From the NCBI GenBank assembly GCA_016713235.1, contig JADJPN010000002.1, positions 62,001-126,000 on the forward strand: a stretch of 64,000 bases of DNA, written 5' to 3'. A program made the position numbers and the translations under genes. This document shows positions 43,207 through 50,755 of this stretch, piece after piece (position 1 is the first letter of the stretch; the number at the start of each line of letters is the position of its first letter). The DNA comes from Hyphomicrobiales bacterium (lineage in GTDB: Bacteria; Pseudomonadota; Alphaproteobacteria; Rhizobiales; Xanthobacteraceae). The notes below the pieces were generated by a model. The model had not been told where the DNA came from. It searched no databases and saw only the letters and a program-made list of their open reading frames with translations.

Positions 43207-43217
43207 AGGGCGGCAAA

Positions 43218-43381
43218 TTATCCCTTGCCCTGCTTGGTTTTGAAATATTGCCCCGCAGCCGCAAGCAGGAAACCGATCCGCCGAGCACATAAAGGAAGAA
43301 CCCGCCGTTGCCGCGGCCGGAGGCGTAGGCGGCAAGCAGGCACAGCGCGCCGATCGCGGCATACATCAGCGCAAGTCTCAT
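43218..43381 (-). CDS. small membrane protein of about 54 aa, frameshifted near 43278
   Basis: The ATG start overlaps the ridA stop (ATGA), so it belongs to the ridA transcript. The N-terminus MRLALMYAAIGALCLLAAYA forms a helix, followed by GRGNGGFFLYVLGG. The given frame then runs into arginine-rich sequence, while the next frame gives a second helix IGFLLAAAGQYFKTKQGKG and a stop at 43218, just before the ssrA promoter. One missing base in the GGCGGATC stretch explains this. The function is unknown. Confidence 0.6.
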
Positions 43382-43782
43382 TCGCTGCTCCTCATGGCAA
43401 TCACCTCCAGCTCGACGCGCGCGTTCAGCGCCAGACCGCTTGCGCCGAAGGCCGAGCGCGCCGGATAAGGTTCGTCGAAATATTCGAGATAGATCTTGTT
43501 GAAGGCGGGCCAGTCCTTCATGTCGGCGAGCATCACGAGGCACTTCACGACATTCCTCGCGCCAAGGCCGTTCGCCTTCAGCGTGGAGAACACGTTCTCC
43601 ATCACCTGACGGAATTCGTCTTCGGCGGTCTTGTTGTTCAATGCCAGCTTGCCAGGCAGCGTGCCGAGCTGGCCGGAGAGAAAAACAAGATCGCCCGCGC
43701 GCATGCCTTCGGAGAACGGCAAGCCCGCCGGCATGTGGCCGCCGGGCTTTACGCTCTCCGGGAATTTCTTATCGCTGCTCAC
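43378..43782 (-). CDS. ridA: RidA family protein (YjgF/YER057c/UK114)
   Basis: A 134-residue RidA-like enzyme. The family hydrolyses reactive enamine/imine intermediates from PLP enzymes. Recognisable segments are MRAGDLVFLSGQLG, EFRQVMENVFSTLKANGLG, VVKCLVMLADMKDWPAFN and YPARSAFGASGLALNARVELEVIAM, which includes the conserved Arg of the active site. The GTG start (43782) overlaps the upstream gene stop as GTGA, and its own stop overlaps the next start, so three genes are translationally linked. Confidence 0.9.
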   Translation of the reverse strand: MSSDKKFPESVKPGGHMPAGLPFSEGMRAGDLVFLSGQLGTLPGKLALNNKTAEDEFRQVMENVFSTLKANGLGARNVVKCLVMLADMKDWPAFNKIYLEYFDEPYPARSAFGASGLALNARVELEVIAMRSSE

Positions 43783-44963
43783 CGCTCGAGAACTTCCAGC
43801 GCGACCGTGCGATAGGCGTTCGCGACATTCTGAAGCTTGGCTGCCGCTTCGCCGGTGCCGGCGAGGCCGAGCAGATAAATGCCGCCTTTGCGGCGCGGCA
43901 CCGCGATGTAATAGACCGACCAAGGGTTATCGCCTTCGCAGGACGTGAAGATCGTCTGCGATTGCGAGCCGCTCATCGCGGGTAGCGCACCGGAAGCGAA
44001 TTTGCTTTTGCAGGAGTTGGCGTCGTCCGCGATTAATTCGCCGCGAATTTTACCTATGTTAGAGCCCGACACGATGCGCAGCGTGCCGAGGACGCCGTCC
44101 GCGCGCCACACGGCGTCATACTTGTCGCGCAGGTTTCCGGCCAGCTCCTCCGGCTTCTGAAATTCGAAGGTGAAGTTCGCGCGGCGCAGAATGTCAGTCG
44201 CGATCTCGGTCGCTTCCTTGCGCGATTCGGGCGTAGGCCCGAGCGCAGGCGTATTGGCGGGCGGAGGCGTGGTTTCGCGATCGGGGCGGGGCGCTTCGTT
44301 GCGCTCCGGCGTGCGCGCTACCCGGTTGTCGTCGCTTCTCTCCCGGAAGCTGCCGTCGGAGCCGGCGCGCTCGTTGGAAGGCGGACGACGGTCGTCTCTG
44401 GTGTTGGGGCCGAAGTCGCGTTCGCTTTCGTTTCGCCGGTTGTCCCTGCGGTCGGTGTAATCTTTGTACTTGCGTGCGCACTGCAAGATTTCAGTGAGCA
44501 TTACATTGGTATCGGTGAGATTGAAGGTCACCGGCGCGTTGTCGTTGAGGCTGACGACCATACGCAAACCCAAGCGGAACTGATTGAACAGCTCGACGCT
44601 GTCCGGGAGTCTGCCGCGCAACAGTCTGTTCGTCACCGCGTTGGCGCGAATGGAATGGTTGCGTCCGCCGTCGATGCGGAAGTCGACGTCGACCTCGCGG
44701 CCCTGCCGCAGGTTCCAGTCCTGGTTGGAGAATCCGATCGACCACTGGAAGGATTCCGTAACCGAGAACAGCAACAGGAGCCCGTTGCGGTATTGCGCGG
44801 ATGCCGCGCAATGCGAAAAGCGGCCGGTCTGGTCGTTGGTGTAGGCGCCCATGCTCCAGCCGGAGACCTTGTAGCTCGTGATCGTAGCCGCGCTTGCCGG
44901 CATCGCGAGCGAGGCGGCAGCAGCAAAGGTTGCGATGGCGAGAATGCGTATGTCGGTCAACAT
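43779..44963 (-). CDS. secreted hypothetical protein with disordered central linker
   Basis: A protein of 394 residues, with a signal peptide (LAIATFAAAASLAMPASA), an N-terminal beta-rich domain of about 140 residues (SGWSMGAYTNDQTGRFSHCAA start), a highly charged Arg/Asp/Asn/Pro linker (about residues 165-250), and a C-terminal domain of about 130 residues (EELAGNLRDKYDAVWRADG, CKSKFASGALP). I do not recognise the family. The first domain holds a Cys-containing GRFSHCAA motif. It starts an overlapping gene set with ridA and the small membrane protein. Confidence 0.75.
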   Translation of the reverse strand: MLTDIRILAIATFAAAASLAMPASAATITSYKVSGWSMGAYTNDQTGRFSHCAASAQYRNGLLLLFSVTESFQWSIGFSNQDWNLRQGREVDVDFRIDGGRNHSIRANAVTNRLLRGRLPDSVELFNQFRLGLRMVVSLNDNAPVTFNLTDTNVMLTEILQCARKYKDYTDRRDNRRNESERDFGPNTRDDRRPPSNERAGSDGSFRERSDDNRVARTPERNEAPRPDRETTPPPANTPALGPTPESRKEATEIATDILRRANFTFEFQKPEELAGNLRDKYDAVWRADGVLGTLRIVSGSNIGKIRGELIADDANSCKSKFASGALPAMSGSQSQTIFTSCEGDNPWSVYYIAVPRRKGGIYLLGLAGTGEAAAKLQNVANAYRTVALEVLER

Positions 44964-45111
44964 AGTCCCTGTTTTCCGGTTCTTGTTTCCCGGCTCTTGT
45001 TCCGGCTTTTGGGGCCGTTGCTACCAATGATGATGGCAGACGCGGCGCGATGCAACGGCTCTATTGCCGCGCAAGCAACGGCGGGATTTTTCGGCAACAG
45101 TCCGGTGGCGA

Positions 45112-45724
45112 TCAGCGCGCTCGGGTCAGTGCAAGCCAGATACCGCCGCCGATCAGGAACCCGCCCGAGATTCTCGATAGCAGCCGTACCCGCGTGCGCG
45201 ACAGGAGCGTGCCGGCGCGCCCTGCGGTGATCGCGTAAATCGTATCGAAGATCGCCGCCGTCACCATGGCGGTGATGCCGAGCAACAGAACCTGTTCGAG
45301 ATAGTTCCCTTTCGGATCAATGAACTGTGGGAATAGCGCCCCAAACAGCACGATGATTTTCGGGTTGCTCATCAGCACCACGAATCCTGGAAAAAGAATC
45401 CGCCGCGCGGCTTGGTGCGCTCTCGGCCGAATCAAGTGCGCCGTCCGAGCGGAACAACTTGATGCCGAGCCAGATCAGGTAGGCCGCGCCTGCAAGCCGC
45501 AGCACTTCGAACCACCAGCCAATGGCTTCCAGCAGCGAAGCAAGGCCGAGAATGACGATGCCGATCATCACCGCGAGACCGAGCTGCGTGCCGGCGACAT
45601 TGAGAAGCCCCGTGCGTGTGCCGTAGCGCAGGCTGTTTGCGATGATCACGGTAACGGTCGGGCCCGGGACGATGACCAGCACGACGCAGGCGGCAAGATA
45701 AGTGAGATAAAGATTGAGGGACAT
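45112..45724 (-). CDS. LysE/RhtB family amino-acid exporter, frameshifted near 45415
   Basis: An inner-membrane exporter with six membrane segments. The N-terminal half (MSLNLYLTYLAACVVLVIVPGPTV with the family VPGP motif, GTQLGLAVMIG, AGAAYLIWLGIKLFRS) is in one frame. The C-terminal half (FVVLMSNPKIIVLFGALFPQF to RISGGFLIGGGIWLALTRAR), with the family NPK motif, is in another. One extra base around 45405-45425 joins them into about 203 residues. Substrates of this family are amino acids or homoserine lactones; which one applies here is unknown. Confidence 0.85.
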
Positions 45725-45757
45725 TGGCGCGGCTCCTGCGCGATAATGTCTGCTTGT

Positions 45758-46288
45758 TCAGATTAAGAGTAAATACCGCCAGAAGCGCAGGAGACTTACG
45801 CGGGAAGCTATGCGGCTGAAGAACCGTCCAAGGCGCGATGTCCGCGTGCTGTCACGCTCAGCAGCCGCGAGCGCCTTCGGTCCCACGCGTTGCAGGAACT
45901 TGCGCTCGCGTGGACGGGACAGTTTTGCGACCGCTTTATTCAGCGGCAGCCACTTCACGCTTTGCACATCGCTCATCAATTTCCGCGGTTTCCCGTGCGC
46001 TTCCATGCGCCAGAATTTCGCGATCTTCGGCGAACTACCGCTTACGTAGCTGATCTGGCCGAGATACTCGTACACGACAACATCGCGGCCGGTCTCTTCG
46101 ATCGCTTCGCGTTTTGCCGCGGCAACCGCGGTTTCCTTTTTGTGAAGTTTGCCCTTGGGCAGTACCCAGGTCTTTTGCTGACGCAGTTGCACGACGGCAA
46201 CCAAAGGCTTCTTGCGCCCGCGCAGCACGACGCCTCCTGCTGCGAGTATCGGGATGTTTGTTTGCGCTTTGTTGCCGAAAGTCGTCAT
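45758..46288 (-). CDS. Nudix hydrolase
   Basis: A 176-residue pyrophosphohydrolase with a complete Nudix box, G-KLHKK-E-TAVAAAK-RE-AI-EE-T-G (GX5EX7REUXEEXGU), at about residues 46-68. The surrounding strands (AAGGVVLRGRKKPLVAVV, TWVLPKG, YEYLGQISYV) resemble Ap4A/MutT-like enzymes with a PKG motif. A basic C-terminal tail of about 45 residues contains a hydrophobic end. ATG with GGGGA upstream. The substrate is unknown. Confidence 0.88.
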   Translation of the reverse strand: MTTFGNKAQTNIPILAAGGVVLRGRKKPLVAVVQLRQQKTWVLPKGKLHKKETAVAAAKREAIEETGRDVVVYEYLGQISYVSGSSPKIAKFWRMEAHGKPRKLMSDVQSVKWLPLNKAVAKLSRPRERKFLQRVGPKALAAAERDSTRTSRLGRFFSRIASRVSLLRFWRYLLLI

Positions 46289-46343
46289 TTCCCCGTCACG
46301 GTTCCCGCAAGAGGTGGATTACGCATTTGTGACGGGCTTTGGG

Positions 46344-46966
46344 TTACTGCTTTTCCAGTTCGCCGTAGAAAAGATAGTTGCCGAGCGGGCCGTGCACAGA
46401 AATCGTCCAGTGCGTGAAATGCGAGGCTTCGGTGCAACCGCGGCCACGCCCCTGCAAAATCAGCGTGATGCGCTGATAGCCTCCATTGCCCGCTTTGAAG
46501 ATGCCGGTGCCGGCGAAGGGCGCAGTCAGCCGCCACTCTTTATAGAGTGCAGGTCCGAGTTCTCGATCCTTGAATTCCGCGTCGCGTGAATCGACCTCGA
46601 ACACCGCGACCGCGTCGGGGACTACGAGCGTCAGTGCACCATCATTGCGCTTCTCGTCGCGAAACGAAAAACCAGACGATCGTTTTGCTTCGCGACGCTA
46701 AAGGCATAAGGCTTCGCGCTTGGGCTTGCGATCCCTTTGAGGTCCGTAAAATCGCGCTCGTCGGTGAAAAGCGTTGCTTCTTTCGTGAAGCGGATTTCAT
46801 CGATCACGCTGCGCCGGTATGTATCGAGCTTGGTGTTCTCGACATAGCGCTGCCCCGGGTTGGTGCAGCAGGCGCAGGCGTTCGCTTGACCGGTTTGTGC
46901 AAGTGCGAAAGCCACGGCGAGCAGCAATCCAGCCAGCGATCTCGTTTTCAAAGCAGCAATCCCCAT
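46344..46966 (-). CDS. secreted hypothetical protein, frameshifted near 46660
   Basis: A signal peptide (ALKTRSLAGLLLAVAFALAQ) and a mature start with a CACC cysteine cluster (ANACACCTNPGQRYVE) are followed by beta-rich sequence. The first frame ends at 46631. The adjacent frame carries on (DEKRNDGALTLVVPDAVAVFEVD) and ends at 46344 with GNYLFYGELEKQ. One missing base near 46659-46661 restores a protein of about 207 residues. The family is not recognised. An upstream ATG at 46990 is an alternative start. Confidence 0.65.
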
Positions 46967-47120
46967 CCTCGTGCACGACGATTGGAACATGCTGCAAAAC
47001 CCGTGTCACGGCTTGGCATTTTTGCACTAGCCAAGACGTGAAGTGACCTTTACGGCGAGAAAAGCGTAAAATCCGGAACCATCGAGCCGAGCCGGTATTG
47101 TTCGGGCTCAGGAGGCAGAC

Positions 47121-47390
47121 ATGAAAGCCAAATCGTTATTCCTTGCGATCCTCTCCCTCGGGGTGCTCGCGGTAACAGCCGCCGACGCGCAGAATCGGGG
47201 ACACCCGCCTTACGACGCCTGGTGCCGGGACGTTCAGACGGGGGTCGGCGGCGGTACGGTCATGATCTGCCGCGCTTATACCTACGAGCAGTGCATGGCG
47301 GGCCGCACCAGCCATGTCGAAACTTGTTATGCGAATCCGCTGTACGATCCGCGTAACGCCGAGTGGCGCAGACGCAATCCGAACTACTGA
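47121..47390 (+). CDS. DUF3551 small secreted protein, copy 1
   Basis: 89 residues. A signal peptide (MKAKSLFLAILSLGVLAVTAADA) is followed by the DUF3551 core: PYDAWCRDVQ, MICRAYTYEQCMAGRTSHVETCYANPLYDPR, with four cysteines spaced as in the two paralogues downstream. AGGAGG precedes the ATG. It is the first of three tandem paralogues. Function is unknown; the conserved cysteines suggest two disulfides in the periplasm or outside the cell. Confidence 0.85.
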   Translation: MKAKSLFLAILSLGVLAVTAADAQNRGHPPYDAWCRDVQTGVGGGTVMICRAYTYEQCMAGRTSHVETCYANPLYDPRNAEWRRRNPNY

Positions 47391-47401
47391 CGAAAAAGCG
47401 G

Positions 47402-47668
47402 ATGAAAAAGTTATTGCTTCTGGCCGCCGCGTTCGCGTTGGCGACTCCTGCCACCGTGCAGTCGCAGCAACGTTCCGGCGCGCAGAACCCGCCTTACGAC
47501 ATGTGGTGCCGCGATCAAGGAATCGCGCGGGGATCGGTCATGATCTGCTGGGCTTTCACCTTCGAGCAATGCATGGCTTCGCGCACGAGCCATACCGAGA
47601 CTTGTTATCTCAATCCCAAATATGATCCGCGCAACGCTGCGTGGCGCAAGCGCAATCCCAACTATTGA
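47402..47668 (+). CDS. DUF3551 small secreted protein, copy 2
   Basis: 88 residues, with signal peptide MKKLLLLAAAFALATPATVQS and the same core (PPYDMWCRDQG, MICWAFTFEQCMASRTSHTETCYLNPKYDPRN). It starts 11 nt after copy 1 stops. The C-terminus RKRNPNY matches copy 1's RRRNPNY. A longer in-frame start inside copy 1 is possible but would spoil the signal peptide. Confidence 0.83.
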   Translation: MKKLLLLAAAFALATPATVQSQQRSGAQNPPYDMWCRDQGIARGSVMICWAFTFEQCMASRTSHTETCYLNPKYDPRNAAWRKRNPNY

Positions 47669-47679
47669 GGAGAAGGATT

Positions 47680-47913
47680 ATGAAAATGAAATTCATATTT
47701 GCGGTTGTCTCACTGGCTTTGTTGCTTCCGGCGGCGGCAGGCGCGCAACAGAAGCGTGACGATATGTGGTGCCGCGATCAGGTCATCACGGGCGGCGGTT
47801 CGACTGCAATGATCTGCTCGGCCTATACCTATCAACAATGCATGGCGTCTCGCACCAGTCCTGGCGAGCGCTGCTATTTGAATCCGCGCTACGACCCGCG
47901 CTTCCGCCGTTAA
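47680..47913 (+). CDS. DUF3551 small secreted protein, copy 3
   Basis: 77 residues, with signal peptide MKMKFIFAVVSLALLLPAAAGA and core DDMWCRDQV, MICSAYTYQQCMASRTSPGERCYLNPRYDPRF. It is shorter than copies 1 and 2 because the RNPNY tail is absent. GGAGAAGG precedes the ATG. The stop overlaps the convergent 69-residue ORF by 4 nt. Confidence 0.83.
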   Translation: MKMKFIFAVVSLALLLPAAAGAQQKRDDMWCRDQVITGGGSTAMICSAYTYQQCMASRTSPGERCYLNPRYDPRFRR

Positions 47914-48119
47914 TTGCAAGCCGGAACGGCCCTCAGCGCAGCTTCCGCATCCGCGCGGTTCATGAACTTGTTGTTCAGCAGAATTTGGGTGGCAGCCGAA
48001 GACGGCATTTCCTGCTCGATCGCGCACTTCCCGGTCTCCATGTTCCGCACGACATAAAAATCCGCTGAAGCGAAGCTTGCAGAGACTGCGAGAATTGCCG
48101 CCGCAATCGCGATACGCAT
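47910..48119 (-). CDS. small secreted hypothetical protein (69 aa)
   Basis: A signal peptide (MRIAIAAAILAVSASFASA) is followed by a 50-residue mature domain with DFYVVRNMETGKCAIEQ, a Cys pair and ADAEAALRAVPACN at the end. AAAGGAGAT precedes the ATG. It is convergent with the DUF3551 row. The family is not named with confidence. Confidence 0.75.
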   Translation of the reverse strand: MRIAIAAAILAVSASFASADFYVVRNMETGKCAIEQEMPSSAATQILLNNKFMNRADAEAALRAVPACN

Positions 48120-48146
48120 GGTGATCTCCTTTAATCCCGTTTCCCG

Positions 48147-48181
48147 GCTAAAGACTGCTCACCCCAGCTAAAGACTGCTCA
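48147..48181. repeat. 20-nt tandem duplication
   Basis: GCTAAAGACTGCTCA occurs twice, at 48147 and 48167, with a period of 20 nt, between the 69-residue ORF and the CoA pyrophosphatase gene. Confidence 0.8.
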
Positions 48182-48264
48182 ATCTCCGAAGCAGTTGCCC
48201 TTGGCTCGAAAAAACGCTTTGTGCGGGTGGAAGTTCCTCTGTTCCTGTCCCGAAAGTTCAATTT

Positions 48265-48894
48265 TTGTCTTTTCTTTTCGACGCCGCATTCAAGTCGCTG
48301 GTCGCCGCACGCTGCGCTTCCTTTCCGCGTCAGGAGATTGCCGAGCAACGCGCGCTGAAGCGGGCCGCGGTCGCGGTGATCCTCGCTGCCACAGGCGACG
48401 GCACTGGCCGCACGGCGTTCATTCTTACGGAACGGCCATCGACCATGCGCCGCCACGCCAACCAGTTCGCGCTGCCGGGCGGCCGCTGCGACGAAGGCGA
48501 GACGGCAGTGCAGGCGGCGCTGCGCGAAATTGAGGAAGAGATCGGGCTTTCGCTTTCGGAGCGCGACGTGCTCGGCACGCTCGACGATTTTCCCACGCGC
48601 TCGGGCTACCTGATCACGCCGGTCGTGGTCTGGGCGCAGGAGAGCGCGGTGCTCCGGCTTAGTCCGGAGGAAGTCGCCGAAGTCTATCGCATTCCACTCG
48701 ACGGGTTCGTGACCAAGGACACCGTGAGCTTCGTCTCGATCAAGGAGAGCCCGCGGCCGGTGATCCGCATCGAACTGATGGGCTATCACCTTCATGCGCC
48801 GACGGCGGCGATCGTCTACCAGTTCTGCGAACTGCTCGAGGGGCGTGTCGTGCGCGTTTCGGAATTCGAGCAGCCGGTCTTTGCGTGGCGGTAA
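48265..48894 (+). CDS. Nudix hydrolase, CoA pyrophosphatase-like
   Basis: 209 residues with the Nudix box GGRCDEGETAVQAALREIEEEIGL and the upstream NQFALPGG that is typical of NudL/PCD1-type CoA pyrophosphatases (LLTERPSTMRRHANQ region). These split CoA to phosphopantetheine and 3',5'-ADP. The start is TTG. The family assignment is good, while substrate specificity is inferred. The tetR gene follows 48 nt downstream. Confidence 0.85.
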   Translation: MSFLFDAAFKSLVAARCASFPRQEIAEQRALKRAAVAVILAATGDGTGRTAFILTERPSTMRRHANQFALPGGRCDEGETAVQAALREIEEEIGLSLSERDVLGTLDDFPTRSGYLITPVVVWAQESAVLRLSPEEVAEVYRIPLDGFVTKDTVSFVSIKESPRPVIRIELMGYHLHAPTAAIVYQFCELLEGRVVRVSEFEQPVFAWR

Positions 48895-48925
48895 ATTACC
48901 GATGCTCGACGCGCGCACGGCGTCA

Positions 48926-48944
48926 ATGTAAAAGCCCTTCACAT
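48926..48944. promoter_or_regulatory. operator-like palindrome over the TetR start codon
   Basis: ATGTAAA-AGCCC-TTCACAT, a near-palindrome that ends inside the tetR ATG (48943). It resembles the perfect palindrome upstream of the DUF2852 gene, which suggests autorepression. Confidence 0.5.
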
Positions 48945-49575
48945 GAGTTGGAAACATGGCGGGCGCGGCGGTTCGCGCGGCTATCATCACGGCGATCTGC
49001 GCGAGGATCTCGTTCGCGCGGCGCTGGAATTGATCAAGGAGAAGGGGCCTGCGGGCTTCACCTTCGCCGATGCCGCGCGCTGGGCTGGCGTGTCGCCGGC
49101 CGCGCCGTACCGCCATTTTCGCGACCGCGACGAACTCATGGCCGATGTCGCCAAGCGCGGCTTCCTGCTTTCCGAACGGCTGCGCGAAGCATGGGGTGAG
49201 GCGAAGCCAACACCGGCGGAAGCCTTCAAGCGTCTCGGCAGCGCCTACCTGAACTTCGCGCGGACGGAGCCTTCCTATTACGCGGCGATGTTCGAGAGCG
49301 GGGTTGCGATCGGCAACGACCCGGAACTGCGCGAGATTGCCGACCGCTCGTTCCAGCAACTGCGCGCGGCGGCCGAAGTGCTGGTGGCCAAGATGCCGGC
49401 CAAGGGTCGGCCGCCCGCGCTGATGGTGGCGCTCCATATCTGGTCGATGACCCACGGCATCGCGTCGCTCTTTGCCCGCGCGGACGCCGCCCGCCGGCCG
49501 CTGCCGATGAGCGCCGAAGACCTGCTGGAAGCGCAAACCCTGATCTATTTCAAAGGCTTGGGCCTCGAGCCCTAA
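48943..49575 (+). CDS. TetR/AcrR family regulator with WHG-type C-terminal domain
   Basis: A 210-residue regulator. The N-terminal helix-turn-helix is clear (YHHGDLREDLVRAALELIKEKGPAGFTFADAARWAGVSP, then AAPYRHFRDRDELMADVA). The C-terminal ligand domain contains FARTEPSYYAAMFESG and MVALHIWSMTHGIASLF, like TetR_C_33 (WHG) proteins. Two similar palindromes (48926-48944, 49637-49657) flank the gene, so it likely represses itself and the downstream DUF2852 gene. The effector is unknown. Confidence 0.9.
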   Translation: MSWKHGGRGGSRGYHHGDLREDLVRAALELIKEKGPAGFTFADAARWAGVSPAAPYRHFRDRDELMADVAKRGFLLSERLREAWGEAKPTPAEAFKRLGSAYLNFARTEPSYYAAMFESGVAIGNDPELREIADRSFQQLRAAAEVLVAKMPAKGRPPALMVALHIWSMTHGIASLFARADAARRPLPMSAEDLLEAQTLIYFKGLGLEP

Positions 49576-49636
49576 AGCCTCTCGCAATTTTCCGCCGCAA
49601 CCCCAGATTTTCTAGGTGCCGGGACTTGACCGGCCC

Positions 49637-49657
49637 AATGTAAATGTTATTTACATT
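49637..49657. promoter_or_regulatory. perfect TetR-type palindrome in the DUF2852 promoter
   Basis: AATGTAAAT (49637-49645), GTT, ATTTACATT (49649-49657): 9-nt perfect arms. A TTGACC at 49626-49631 lies 17 nt before ATTTAC, so the palindrome covers the spacer and -10 region of a likely promoter. Confidence 0.65.
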
Positions 49658-49699
49658 TACACGAAAGGCCCGAGGCCGGGCCCGCAAATGGAGAGCGAC

Positions 49700-50149
49700 A
49701 TGCCTATCGCGATGAAGATCGATCAGTTCGGAGTGCTGGCCTGGGTCTTCTTGATGGTTCTGGGCTTCGTCATCTGGTGGCCGCTGGGCCTTGCCGCCCT
49801 CGCGTTCATCATTTTCACCGGAAGATTTGGGAGCGGACCTATGGGTTGCAGAAGCCATGCCGAGCGCGGCGAATACAAGATGCAGAAGTTGCAATGGAAG
49901 ATGGATCGCATGCGCTCGCGCATGATGGGCGGCCACGCCAATGACTACGCGCCGACTTCCGGCAACCGCGCCTTCGACGAATACCGCAGCGAGACGCTGA
50001 AGCGGCTCGAAGACGAGCAGCGCGAGTTCAAGGACTTCCTCGATCGCCTGCGCTTTGCGAAGGACAAGACCGAGTTCGATCAGTTCATGGCCGAGCGCAA
50101 GGAGCGTCCTGCGGACGAAACGCCGAAGGGCGAACAGCGTCCGGAGTGA
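49700..50149 (+). CDS. DUF2852 domain membrane protein
   Basis: About 149 residues. One or two N-terminal membrane segments (FGVLAWVFLMVLGFVIWWPLGLAALAFIIFTG) are followed by a long, charged helical tail with coiled-coil character (FDEYRSETLKRLEDEQREFKDFLDRLRFAKDKTEFDQF). The ATG at 49700 has GGAGAGC at good spacing; ATGs further upstream are possible. It is downstream of the TetR gene and its operator. Function is unknown. Confidence 0.85.
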   Translation: MPIAMKIDQFGVLAWVFLMVLGFVIWWPLGLAALAFIIFTGRFGSGPMGCRSHAERGEYKMQKLQWKMDRMRSRMMGGHANDYAPTSGNRAFDEYRSETLKRLEDEQREFKDFLDRLRFAKDKTEFDQFMAERKERPADETPKGEQRPE

Positions 50150-50166
50150 GTTACCTCCATTGAAGA

Positions 50167-50198
50167 AGAAAAGGTCGCCCGAAAGGGCGCTTTTCTTT
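50167..50198 (+). terminator. Rho-independent terminator after the DUF2852 gene
   Basis: Hairpin with GAAAAG and CGCCC arms around a GAAA loop, followed by CTTTTCTTT, 17 nt after the stop. Confidence 0.85.
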
Positions 50199-50400
50199 GC
50201 ATTCTGTCTGCGGTTGTTGCAAGTCTCTTTGTATTTTCGCCAGTATCGGCTTTGCGAAAATGAAACATGAGTCCGATGCATCCTTGCCTTAACATGGATT
50301 TCGAAGAACACGCTGCCAGCCAAAGGTGCTTTCATTTTCAGGTAAGCAGCAAATCAAGCGCCTGAGTAATCCGACGACGTTGATCAACCACTAAAAAAGC

Positions 50401-50583
50401 TCAGTCCGGACCGAAGAAACCGGATGCAGCGATGCTATTTTTCCAGCTCGGGCCGAAAATCGTGAAGGCAATACCAAAAAGAACAATCTGTTCCACAATC
50501 GTGAATGCTACAGCTGCAATGAGTAAGATCTTCCAACTCCGTGCGACAATCGCAATCACAAGTGAGAACAGAATCACGGTCAA
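50401..50583 (-). CDS. small membrane protein of about 60 aa (candidate)
   Basis: The minus-strand frame encodes two hydrophobic helices (MTVILFSLVIAIVARSWKIL, VEQIVLFGIAFTIFG) and a short polar end. The start is uncertain: TTG at 50583 or GTG at 50577, and no ATG fits. It sits in a stretch that is visibly more A/T-rich than the rest of the window. No family is recognised. Confidence 0.4.
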   Translation of the reverse strand: MTVILFSLVIAIVARSWKILLIAAVAFTIVEQIVLFGIAFTIFGPSWKNSIAASGFFGPD

Positions 50584-50755
50584 GCTTAAAAAGTTATAAG
50601 CGAAAGCACCTCGAAGATCGTGCGACGCTCACGGCCGACAATAATTTCAGAGGCTCACGTCCTTGATCGGCGAATTTGAACTGTTTTAATTCGGAACTCT
50701 AGATTCTGCCTTCTTAAAACAAAGCCGGTGCACCGGCGGAAACGAGCCGAAGCCG

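Noticed and set aside
48265..49575. 48.1-49.6 kb minus-strand 479-codon frame
   Set aside because: It covers a clear Nudix gene and a clear TetR gene on the plus strand. Its product is Arg/Asp-rich with no motif.
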